In this document: positions 1-6,314 of the stretch, piece after piece | Position numbering within the stretch: the first letter of the stretch is position 1 | How the letters are laid out: every line of letters starts with the position of its first letter | Assembly: GCA_000434535.1 (NCBI GenBank) | Contig: FR878662.1 | Coordinates: forward strand, 1-7,055 | Direction: 5' to 3' | Origin: Collinsella sp. CAG:166 | Lineage (GTDB): Bacteria; Actinomycetota; Coriobacteriia; Coriobacteriales; Coriobacteriaceae | Length of the DNA stretch: 7,055 nucleotides | Notes under the pieces: model-generated | Database searches by the model: none | Seen by the model: the letters and a program-made list of their open reading frames with translations, nothing else | What the model was told of the DNA's origin: nothing | Made by a program: the position numbers and the translations under genes

Positions 1-54
1 TTTTGATTATTTCGGGACCGTGTTTTCGGTCCAATTCTCGGCCTCTCAAACAAA

Positions 55-111
55 ATCTCGATCTGTAACAGTAAGACCCGGTTTTGCCGCGTAACTGTTA
101 CAGATTGAGAT
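55..111. promoter_or_regulatory. Paired CTGTWACAG dyads forming an 18-bp inverted repeat (candidate operator)
   Basis: Left arm ATCTCGATCTGTAACAGT (55-72) is the reverse complement of the right arm ACTGTTACAGATTGAGAT (94-111), except for one position (G60 opposite T106, a G-U pair in RNA). The spacer is 21 nt. Each arm also contains its own 9-bp dyad, CTGT-A-ACAG (63-71) and CTGT-T-ACAG (95-103). Their centres lie 32 bp apart, close to three helical turns, so both sites face the same side of the helix. This arrangement is typical of two operators bound cooperatively by a dimeric regulator. The site lies about 150 nt upstream of the flavoenzyme start, which makes that gene the likely target. 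The regulator is not identifiable here. Alternative: a hairpin ending minus-strand transcription, since the minus strand reads TTTTGTTT after it, but no minus-strand gene exists here. Confidence 0.6.
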
Positions 112-175
112 AAACCGACGGGCCGCCCCGCCCATCCCCATCCACCTGCCGCTACCTGCTGTCCGCCGATTTCCG

Positions 176-205
176 TTGCGCTGTTGTATTCCCATGCCAT
201 ATCCT
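176..205 (+). promoter_or_regulatory. Weak sigma70-type promoter candidate for the flavoenzyme
   Basis: TTGCGC (176-181) and TATCCT (200-205) are 18 bp apart, and the -10 matches consensus at four of six bases. Transcription would begin near 212 and leave a leader of about 45 nt. A second possibility is TTGCCG (84-89) with GATAAA (109-114) at a long 19-bp spacing; this would place the right-hand CTGTTACAG dyad between the two boxes, as for a repressor. Neither is strong, and sequence alone does not choose between them. Confidence 0.25.
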
Positions 206-244
206 CTAGACAACTACGCGGCATCATCGCCGCCGCGCCTACAA

Positions 245-250
245 GAGAGG
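245..250 (+). promoter_or_regulatory. Ribosome binding site that decides the flavoenzyme start
   Basis: GAGAGG ends 7 nt before the ATG at 258 but only 1 nt before the in-frame ATG at 252. The downstream ATG is therefore the better start, giving a protein that begins MTAPASK. Confidence 0.7.
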
Positions 251-257
251 AATGTTC

Positions 258-2288
258 ATGACCGCACCTGCATCCAAGCTGCTCCAGCCCATTACGGTTG
301 GCCCCCTTGAGCTCAAGAACCGCATTATGTTCCCGCCGCTGACCACCGGCTACGAGGAGCGCGACGGTTCCATTGGCGAGCGCAGCCTGGCTTTTTACGA
401 GCGCCTGGCCCGTGGCGGCGTGAGCTACATCGTCATCGGCGACGTCGCTCCCGTCATGACCGCAAGCCCCACGCCCAAGCTGGCGACCGACGCTCAGATC
501 CCCACGTTTAAGGCCCTGGCCGACGCCGTTCACAAGCACGGCGCCAAGGTCGCGCTGCAGCTGTTCCACCCCGAGTACGATGTGCCCGGTGTCGGCCGCA
601 TGGTCATGGGATCCATGGCCGCCGCCAAGGCCGCGCAGGAGGCCAAGGCCGCCGGCGACGAGGAGACCTTTGCCGCCAAGATGGCCGAGTCCAACGAGAT
701 CCGCAACCAGGCCTACGCCAAGCTGCATCACGACATGCAGCACTTTGTGAACGAGGCGAGCGTAGAGCAGCTCACCCAGATCAAGGAGGCCATCGCTGCC
801 TCGGCCGCTCGCGCACAGCAGGCCGGGATCGATGCCATCGAGGTCCACGGCGACCGCCTGGTGGGTTCGCTGTGCTCGGCCATCCTCAACCAGCGCACCG
901 ACGAGTACGGCGGCTCGTTCGAGAACCGCGTTCGCTACGCGCTTGAGGTCGTCGCCGCCATTAAGGAGGCCGCGCCGCAGCTGATGGTGGAGTACAAGCT
1001 CCCCGTGATCATGGAGAACCCCGACGGCACGCCGCGCGGCAAGGGCGGCCTGCAGCCCGACGAGGCCTGCGAGTTCGCCAAGCTGCTCGAGGGCGCGGGC
1101 ATCGATATGATCCAGGTCGCGCAGGCCAACCACACCGGCAACATGGGCGACACCATTCCGCCCATGGGCGCCATGCCCTACAACTGGACGCTGTCCGTGG
1201 CCGAGCGCGTCAAGGCCCTGGTCTCCGTGCCGGTGGCAACCGTCGGCCGTGTTGTCTCGGTCGAGGCCGGCGAGAAGATTCTGGAAGACGGCGCCGCCGA
1301 CATCATCGCCTATGGCCGCTCGCTCATGTGCGACCCCGACATTGCGCTGAAGGCCGCCACGGGTGAGCCCATCCGCGAGTGCCTCAACTGCAACAAGGGC
1401 TGTGTCGACGCGATTCAAAACCGCAAGTACATTTCGTGCGTGCTCAACGCGGAGAACGGCGACGAGGCGACCATCGCCATTAAGCCGGGCGAGGGCGACA
1501 AGAAGATCGCCGTGGTGGGCGGCGGCATCGCCGGCCTGGAGGCCGCACGCGTGGCGGCCAAGCGCGGCTACGACGTGACCATCTACGAGGCGAGCGATCA
1601 CTTGGGCGGCCAGATTGTGCTGGCGGCTGCGCCTCCGCGCAAGGACGAGATCATGCGCTCGGTCGAGTACTACGAGAAGATTCTGCCTGGCCTGGGCGTG
1701 AAGGTTGAGCTCGGCCATGCCGCTACCGCTGAGGACCTCAACGCCGCCGACGCCGCGATTGTGGCCGTGGGCGCGCACGACGTGGTCATCCCCGTTCCGG
1801 GCGCCGACTCGGACAAGGTCGTCTCGAGCTGGGACGTGCTGGCCGGCAAGGTGGAGCTCAGCGGCCGCGTCGCCGTCATTGGCGGTGGCCTGGTGGGCAC
1901 CGAGACTGCCGAGTATCTGCTGCAGCACGGCTGCGAGGTGGCGATCGTCGAGATGCTCGACAAGATTGCCGCGGGCGAGTCCGAGACCATTCTGCCGCTG
2001 ATTATGAGCGACTTTGCAGAGCACAACGTGGAGCAGCACGTGAAGACCCGCCTGACCGCCATTACCGACGAGGGCGTGGAGGCTGTTCGCACCACCGAGG
2101 ACGGCGCCGAGGAGCCGGTGAAGATCGCCTGCGATTACGTGGTGATGGCCGTGGGCTCCAAGGCCAACGCGTTTGACCTGGATGGCGTGACGGTGCCCGT
2201 GACCTGCGTGGGCGACTGCTCGGGTGAGCGCACCGCCGACATTGCGAGCGCCATTCGCACGGCGTATCACGCGGCCAACGAGCTGTAG
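258..2288 (+). CDS. FAD/FMN/[4Fe-4S] NADH:flavin oxidoreductase, 2-enoate / 2,4-dienoyl-CoA reductase type
   Basis: The protein has 676 residues in the three-part order of FadH, 2-enoate reductase and BaiCD/BaiH. An FMN-binding Old Yellow Enzyme TIM barrel (about 8-365) includes the QLFH segment (101-104) and RTDEYGGSFENR (213-224). Four cysteines C375, C378, C382 and C394 (C-x2-C-x3-C-x11-C) fit a [4Fe-4S] cluster. A two-dinucleotide-binding module follows, with GGGIAGLEAA at 421-430 and GGGLVGTE at 542-549 for FAD and NAD(P)H. In the family, electrons pass from NAD(P)H through FAD and the cluster to FMN, which reduces an activated C=C bond in a cytosolic, usually catabolic, reaction. The substrate is not readable from sequence. 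Oddities: the usual HGAHGYL substrate-side motif reads HGDRLVG (197-203), and residues 114-160 are Ala/Glu-rich and helical-looking. The gene is monocistronic, with a possible operator upstream and a terminator downstream. Family assignment is firm; the specific enzyme is unknown. Confidence 0.93.
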   Translation: MTAPASKLLQPITVGPLELKNRIMFPPLTTGYEERDGSIGERSLAFYERLARGGVSYIVIGDVAPVMTASPTPKLATDAQIPTFKALADAVHKHGAKVALQLFHPEYDVPGVGRMVMGSMAAAKAAQEAKAAGDEETFAAKMAESNEIRNQAYAKLHHDMQHFVNEASVEQLTQIKEAIAASAARAQQAGIDAIEVHGDRLVGSLCSAILNQRTDEYGGSFENRVRYALEVVAAIKEAAPQLMVEYKLPVIMENPDGTPRGKGGLQPDEACEFAKLLEGAGIDMIQVAQANHTGNMGDTIPPMGAMPYNWTLSVAERVKALVSVPVATVGRVVSVEAGEKILEDGAADIIAYGRSLMCDPDIALKAATGEPIRECLNCNKGCVDAIQNRKYISCVLNAENGDEATIAIKPGEGDKKIAVVGGGIAGLEAARVAAKRGYDVTIYEASDHLGGQIVLAAAPPRKDEIMRSVEYYEKILPGLGVKVELGHAATAEDLNAADAAIVAVGAHDVVIPVPGADSDKVVSSWDVLAGKVELSGRVAVIGGGLVGTETAEYLLQHGCEVAIVEMLDKIAAGESETILPLIMSDFAEHNVEQHVKTRLTAITDEGVEAVRTTEDGAEEPVKIACDYVVMAVGSKANAFDLDGVTVPVTCVGDCSGERTADIASAIRTAYHAANEL

Positions 2289-2363
2289 TTGAACATCGCG
2301 GCCAGGCGGGGCGGTAGCACGGATCCGTCTCGCCCGGCTGTGTCCCGTCGGGTGTCAACCGGT

Positions 2364-2404
2364 GCGGGGCCTGCAAGCGCAGCAGGTCCCGCCCTTTTTG
2401 TTTT
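2364..2404 (+). terminator. Intrinsic terminator after the flavoenzyme gene
   Basis: GCGGGGCCTGC (2364-2374) pairs with GCAGGTCCCGC (2382-2392) over 11 bp with one G-U pair and a 7-nt loop. It is followed by CC, then TTTTTGTTTT (2395-2404). It starts about 75 nt after the stop codon, and no gene lies between. Confidence 0.88.
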
Positions 2405-2536
2405 GCTCCGGTGGACGGCAATGCGCGGTAATCATGAGGAGTGAGGACGTCTACTGTCTTGCAGATCACTCAAAATTATTGAGGGAGGGGTTAATAACTA
2501 TATCCTCTATACCAAAGGACATAAAGAGATGCCAAT

Positions 2537-2620
2537 TTTGGTGACAAGCGAATGACGATTAGCTGCGAGTCAGCTACCAGCGTAAATAATCGATAAAGAA
2601 ATGTCGTAATTTGGTGCCAA
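2537..2620. repeat. Direct repeat TTTGGTGMCAA, two copies
   Basis: TTTGGTGACAA (2537-2547) and TTTGGTGCCAA (2610-2620) match at 10 of 11 positions and lie 73 bp apart, near seven helical turns. The second copy is part of the dyad ATTTGG-TG-CCAAAT. They lie upstream of the HTH gene promoter and may be regulator sites. With so short a repeat, chance cannot be excluded. Confidence 0.35.
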
Positions 2621-2658
2621 ATGCCCAGATAACGCCGCGTCTATTTTAATTAACTGCT

Positions 2659-2687
2659 TTGAGCAAACGGTAAAATGCTACTATCTA
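2659..2687 (+). promoter_or_regulatory. Candidate promoter for the double-HTH gene
   Basis: TTGAGC (2659-2664) and TATCTA (2682-2687) are separated by 17 bp. TAAAAT (2671-2676), five of six bases of the -10 consensus, and an extended -10 form TGCTACTAT (2676-2684) overlap the same area. Transcription starting near 2694 would leave a leader of about 35 nt that contains the dyad TTAAC-G-GTTAA (2709-2719), a possible autoregulatory site. Confidence 0.45.
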
Positions 2688-2728
2688 ACTTGCACGTAAG
2701 AAAGCAGATTAACGGTTAAGGCTAAGAA

Positions 2729-3133
2729 GTGGCAGGTATGTCGGAAGCAACTAGGACTCGCACGCATGCGCCCGAGGTTAGGCAGCGCGCCGTCGAGATC
2801 CTTCAAGAGGGGGTCGGTCATCGCGCCCTCGCCGCGGAGCTTGGCATTCCCCAGGCCACGGCTCGTCAGTGGGCCCGCGCGTATGCCGTGGGCGGTGCCG
2901 ACGCCGTTCTCAATGCCGGCTCGCATCATCACACCTATTCGTACGACGTAAAGCTCGCTGTGGTTAAGGACCGTCTGGAAAACGGCTTGACGGTTCGCGA
3001 GGCCATGATCAAGCACAAGATTCCCAGCGAGTCTTCGGTCAAGGCTTGGTGCCGTCAGTACCGCGAGAGCGGTGAGTCCGCACTGGTCGATAAGCCGCGC
3101 GGTCGCAAGCCGCGCGTTAAAAAGGCGGAATAG
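2729..3133 (+). CDS. Small double helix-turn-helix protein, IS150 OrfA-like, no transposase partner
   Basis: The 134-residue soluble protein is almost entirely two HTH units. Unit 1 covers about 14-60, with ALAAELGIPQATARQWARAY at its core. Unit 2 covers about 71-120, with REAMIKHKIPSESSVKAWCR. The units resemble each other (IP, then W-x-R-x-Y, then G-x-x-A), suggesting an old duplication. A basic tail, PRGRKPRVKK, follows. This matches the DNA-binding half of IS3/IS150-type OrfA (InsJ-like). The leucine-zipper region usual after it is missing, no DDE transposase frame follows, and no terminal inverted repeats were seen. It has its own promoter and a terminator 12 nt downstream. I infer a domesticated DNA-binding regulator or an orphan IS remnant. 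GTG 2729 has AAGG 7 nt upstream; ATG 2738 is an alternative start with a weaker site. Confidence 0.8.
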   Translation: MAGMSEATRTRTHAPEVRQRAVEILQEGVGHRALAAELGIPQATARQWARAYAVGGADAVLNAGSHHHTYSYDVKLAVVKDRLENGLTVREAMIKHKIPSESSVKAWCRQYRESGESALVDKPRGRKPRVKKAE

Positions 3134-3145
3134 CAAACGGGATGG

Positions 3146-3168
3146 TGCGCCCACAGGGGCGCATTTTT
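3146..3168 (+). terminator. Intrinsic terminator after the double-HTH gene
   Basis: TGCGCCC (3146-3152) pairs perfectly with GGGCGCA (3157-3163) across an ACAG loop and is followed at once by TTTTT (3164-3168). It starts 12 nt after the stop codon. It separates this gene from the hydrogenase operon. Confidence 0.92.
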
Positions 3169-3171
3169 CTT

Positions 3172-3419
3172 GCCGCGCCAACTTTTTGGACCGGCGCGAG
3201 CCTGTCGGGACATCCTCCAAAGTGGCCAATAAACTGCGCGCAGTGGCCCGCGCACCTGTCGCTGCGATAGGGGGAGCGTCGCCTCTCTGCTCCAAAGCGG
3301 ACGTGCCCTTGCCCCGTACGCCTAAAACTCCCCAGTTGACCGAAAACCCGCCGCCGCTACTCCTCAATTGAGCTATAACGTTAAACAATTGCAGCGTTTT
3401 TGCATGGGGGAGTGATGGT
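3172..3419 (+). promoter_or_regulatory. Hydrogenase operon leader: -10 candidate, dyads and strong Shine-Dalgarno
   Basis: This gap has no believable gene. Near the operon it shows TATAAC (3374-3379), five of six bases of a -10 box, without a good -35 at the right distance. An isolated TTGACC (3336-3341) is a fine -35, but its partner TACTCC (3358-3363) is poor. Two 8-bp palindromes, TCAATTGA (3364-3371) and TAACGTTA (3376-3383), overlap the -10 area and could be regulator sites. GGGGGAG (3406-3412) stands 7 nt before the ATG at 3420. Further upstream are a perfect 12-bp palindrome ACTGCGCGCAGT (3233-3244) and AGTGGCC repeated at 3221 and 3242, exactly 21 bp apart. Confidence 0.4.
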
Positions 3420-6302
3420 ATGACGCTACTGTATTTCCTTACCCTGTTTCCGCTGGTACCGGCGCTGGGCATGCTGCTCGCGCGCGGTGACCGCGCTCGC
3501 GATGCGGTGGGGCTCATAGGCTCCGGCATTATTATGGCGGTGACAGTTGTAGTCGCCGTCATGTTTTTTGGCACGGGTCCGCAGAGCTTTGAGGTTGCCC
3601 CCGGCACCTCGCATGTGCTCTCGATCATCAGCTCCGTCATCGACGTCATCCTGTGCGCCGTCATCCTGTACAACGCGTACAAATATAGGAACGCGCTCAC
3701 CACGGTGCTCGGCATAGTCCAGCTGGTGGGCTCGCTCGCCTTTGCAGCCATGACGTTGCCCGCGGCCGAAGCCGTCACGGCAACGCCGCTCTACCTGGAC
3801 TACATGAGCGTGATCATGGTGCTCGCCGTCGGCATCGTCGGCAGCCTAATCTGCGTGTATGCCTTGGGTTATATGAAGGACTTCCAAGCGCACGATGAGC
3901 ACGAGGCCGCGCTGCGCGGGCAGACCGCGCCCGACCGTCGCCCGCAGTTCCTGGCGCTTATGTTCCTGTTCCTCTCGGCCATGTTCGTCATCGTGACGAG
4001 CGACAACCTTGAGTGGCTGTTCTGCGGCTGGGAAATCACCACCGTGTGCTCGTTCCTCATGATTGGCTACACGCGCACGCCCGAGGCCATTAAGAACGCC
4101 TTTACCCAGATCATCCTCAACATGCTGGGCGGCATCGCGTTTTTGGCCGGACTCATGTACCTGCACGTTAACGGCATGCCGCTGACCATCTCGGGCATGA
4201 TTGAGCTTTCCGGCGCCGGAACCGCGCAGTCCGCGCTGCTGGTGATGCCGGTCATCCTGTTGTCGCTCGCCGCGCTCACCAAGGCCGCACAGATGCCGTT
4301 CCACACTTGGCTGTTGGGTGCCATGGTTGCCCCCACGCCCACGAGCGCCCTGCTGCACTCGTCAACCATGGTCAAAGCCGGCGTGTTCCTGATGGTCAAG
4401 CTGAGCCCGCTCTATGCCATCTATCCTGTGACCGGCTTTATGGTCACGAGTGTGGGTGCCATCACGTTTTTGCTCGCTGCCCTCATGGCCATCTCGCAGA
4501 GCAACGCCAAACGCGTGCTCGCGTACTCCACCATTTCCAACTTGGGCCTCATCAGTGCCTGCTTGGGTGTCGGCGCACCCGAGGCCGTATGGGCGGCCAT
4601 CTTCCTGATCCTGTTCCACACGGTGGCAAAGTCGCTGCTGTTCCTGTGCGTGGGCACGGCCGAGCATCATATCGGCAGCCGCAATATCGAGGACATGGAC
4701 GGTATGTTCAGCCGCATGCCGCACCTGACGCGCCTGATGATGCTGGGCATCATGGGCATGTTTGTGGCGCCGTTTGGCATGCTCGTGTCCAAGTGGGGCG
4801 CTCTGGTGGCGTTCGCGCAGACCGGCAACGTGCTCATGATCATGGTGCTTGCCTTTGGCTCGGCCGCGACGTTCTTCTTCTGGGGCAAGTGGCTTGCCAA
4901 GCTTTCGGGCGTCGACCCCACGGCTCAAAACGTTGAGGTTAATGTCCATAAGACCGAATGGATGGCCCTCAACACCATCGCCGCGCTGCTGATTCTGTGC
5001 TGCGTGGCGTTCCCGGTTATCTCGAGCGGTCTGGTGTCGCCTTACTTGGCCATGGTGTTTGGCCGCGTGCCGTACGTTATTGGCAAGGACGCCATGTACC
5101 TGATGGTGGTTATCGTGGCTTTTATCGCCGTGGTGCTGCTGACGTCGTTCCGCGTGAGCAACAAGCCGCACGTCAACGTGTACCTTTCGGGCGTGGGAAC
5201 CGACAAATATCGCCATTTCCGCGGCTCGATGGGACACGAGGTAAAGGCCGAAAAGCGCAATTGGTACTCGGAGGACGCCCTTGGCGAGAAGCGTATTAGC
5301 CCCGTGGGTAGCGTCGTGTGCTGCAGCATTATCTTGTTTGCGCTGCTGTGTTGCGCGTGGATTGGGCCCGAGCGACTTGCCATGAGTGCGCCCTCGGTGC
5401 TGCGCGGCAAGTATTTCGAAGGCTCGGGCGTCGTGGGCATTTTTATTGGCACCGTGGCGTTTGCCTTGCTGGCGCCGTTTGTGGGTGGCCTGATCGACGG
5501 CGTTGACCGTAAGCTTTCGGCCCGCATGCAGGGCCGCGTGGGCCCGCGCCTGCTGCAGCCCTTCTACGACGTTGCCAAGCTCCTGCGCAAAGCCCCTGCC
5601 AGCGTAAACACCATGGACGATACCTACATGGCGTGCGCGCTCATCTTTACCGTCGTGGGCGGCGGCATCTTTGTGTCGGGCTCCAACACGCTGCTGTGCG
5701 CTTTTATGGTGACGCTCGCCGCGATCTTTGTGGTGCTGGCGTCTGCCTCGACGCAAAGCCCGTTTGCCCAGGTCGGCGCCGATCGCGAGCTGCTGCAGGT
5801 CATGAGTTACGAGCCCGCCGTTCTGCTGATGAGCGTGGGCCTGTACCTTGCCACCGACAGCTTCGATTCCATTGCTGTGACGGGGCAGTCGGCCCCCATC
5901 ATCGTGTACAGCGCACCCATTTTCCTGGCGCTGCTCGCGGTGCTTACCATCAAGCTGCGCAAGTCGCCGTTTGACCTTTCGTACTCGCATCATGCGCATC
6001 AGGAGATCGTCCAGGGCGTCGCCACCGAGATGAGCGGCGGCACGCTGGCCAAGATGACCCTTATGCACTGGTGCGAGACCGTACTGTTTTTGATGTGGGT
6101 GGGCATGTTCTTTGTCTGGGACAACCCGGTGAGCTGGGTGGTTGCCCTGGTCGTGATGGCCGCGACGTATTTTGTCGAGGTGCTGATCGATAACACCTTC
6201 GCACGCAGCACCTGGCGCAGCTGCTTTAGGCTCGGATGGGGCGTGGCGCTGGTGTTTGGTCTGCTCAACCTTATGCCCATCCTCGTCGACGTGTTTATTT
6301 AG
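3420..6302 (+). CDS. Fused NuoL-like/NuoH-like membrane subunit of group 4 [NiFe] hydrogenase (EchA-EchB / HycC-HycD fusion)
   Basis: One 960-residue integral membrane protein joins two subunits normally made separately. Residues 1 to about 650 are the ion-pumping antiporter-like subunit, roughly 17 helices. Family charged residues are visible: E205 in GWEIT, K288 in LTKAAQMPFHTW, H313 and K319 in ALLHSSTMVKAG, K364 in AKRVLAYSTISNLG, K404, and K458 in a late helix. A polar loop (578-628) and one helix (about 630-650) lead to the second part. Residues about 665-960 are the NuoH/EchB/HycD subunit, with about eight helices, RMQGRVGPRLLQPFYD (702-717), GADRELLQVMSYEP (786-799) and SPFDLSYSHHAHQE (849-862). 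The HHAHQE form is typical of hydrogenases rather than of complex I. In such complexes the NuoH-like part docks the hydrogenase and the NuoL-like part moves H+ or Na+. It heads the operon, and AGGAGG for the next gene overlaps its stop. There is no stop or frame change at the junction. Confidence 0.93.
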   Translation: MTLLYFLTLFPLVPALGMLLARGDRARDAVGLIGSGIIMAVTVVVAVMFFGTGPQSFEVAPGTSHVLSIISSVIDVILCAVILYNAYKYRNALTTVLGIVQLVGSLAFAAMTLPAAEAVTATPLYLDYMSVIMVLAVGIVGSLICVYALGYMKDFQAHDEHEAALRGQTAPDRRPQFLALMFLFLSAMFVIVTSDNLEWLFCGWEITTVCSFLMIGYTRTPEAIKNAFTQIILNMLGGIAFLAGLMYLHVNGMPLTISGMIELSGAGTAQSALLVMPVILLSLAALTKAAQMPFHTWLLGAMVAPTPTSALLHSSTMVKAGVFLMVKLSPLYAIYPVTGFMVTSVGAITFLLAALMAISQSNAKRVLAYSTISNLGLISACLGVGAPEAVWAAIFLILFHTVAKSLLFLCVGTAEHHIGSRNIEDMDGMFSRMPHLTRLMMLGIMGMFVAPFGMLVSKWGALVAFAQTGNVLMIMVLAFGSAATFFFWGKWLAKLSGVDPTAQNVEVNVHKTEWMALNTIAALLILCCVAFPVISSGLVSPYLAMVFGRVPYVIGKDAMYLMVVIVAFIAVVLLTSFRVSNKPHVNVYLSGVGTDKYRHFRGSMGHEVKAEKRNWYSEDALGEKRISPVGSVVCCSIILFALLCCAWIGPERLAMSAPSVLRGKYFEGSGVVGIFIGTVAFALLAPFVGGLIDGVDRKLSARMQGRVGPRLLQPFYDVAKLLRKAPASVNTMDDTYMACALIFTVVGGGIFVSGSNTLLCAFMVTLAAIFVVLASASTQSPFAQVGADRELLQVMSYEPAVLLMSVGLYLATDSFDSIAVTGQSAPIIVYSAPIFLALLAVLTIKLRKSPFDLSYSHHAHQEIVQGVATEMSGGTLAKMTLMHWCETVLFLMWVGMFFVWDNPVSWVVALVVMAATYFVEVLIDNTFARSTWRSCFRLGWGVALVFGLLNLMPILVDVFI

Positions 6303-6314
6303 GAGGCGGCATTC

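Larger units (their letters stand above)
2405..2728. other. AT-rich non-coding stretch between the flavoenzyme and HTH genes
   Basis: About 320 nt, visibly richer in A+T than the flanking genes, especially from 2465 to 2715. No convincing gene is present; a 36-codon frame at 2434-2544 has no Shine-Dalgarno. It holds short dyads: CTCAA/TTGAG (2469-2483), TAGCTG/CAGCTA (2560-2576), ATTTGG/CCAAAT (2609-2622) and TTAAC-G-GTTAA (2709-2719). It also holds an 11-bp direct repeat and a promoter, both listed separately. Together these make it a regulatory region, or a remnant of acquired DNA; the sequence does not decide between them. Confidence 0.6.

Noticed and set aside
15..32. Hairpin GGACCG-TGTTTT-CGGTCC, considered as a terminator of an upstream gene
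   Set aside because: The stem is only 6 bp and neither side is followed by a real T tract. No upstream gene is visible in the 14 nt before it.
2434..2544. 36-codon frame starting MRSEDVYCLADHSK
   Set aside because: No Shine-Dalgarno, no recognisable family, and it lies in AT-rich sequence where short frames arise by chance. It could be a gene remnant but cannot be supported.
3072..3371. 99-codon + strand frame after the HTH gene, considered as a transposase OrfB or a small gene
   Set aside because: It overlaps the HTH gene and runs through its terminator. It has no DDE-type residues, and its Pro/Lys/Arg composition is that of translated non-coding DNA.
2681..3778. 365-codon open frame on the minus strand across the HTH gene and the start of the hydrogenase
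   Set aside because: It crosses a terminator, a promoter region and two well-supported + strand genes, and shows no recognisable domain.
3420..6302. Interpretation of the fusion and following genes as respiratory complex I (nuo)
   Set aside because: HHAHQE in the NuoH-like part, the CNGCD cluster motif in the small subunit, and the gene order membrane subunits, then EchC, then EchD fit a group 4 hydrogenase; complex I has a CC pair in NuoB and a different gene order.
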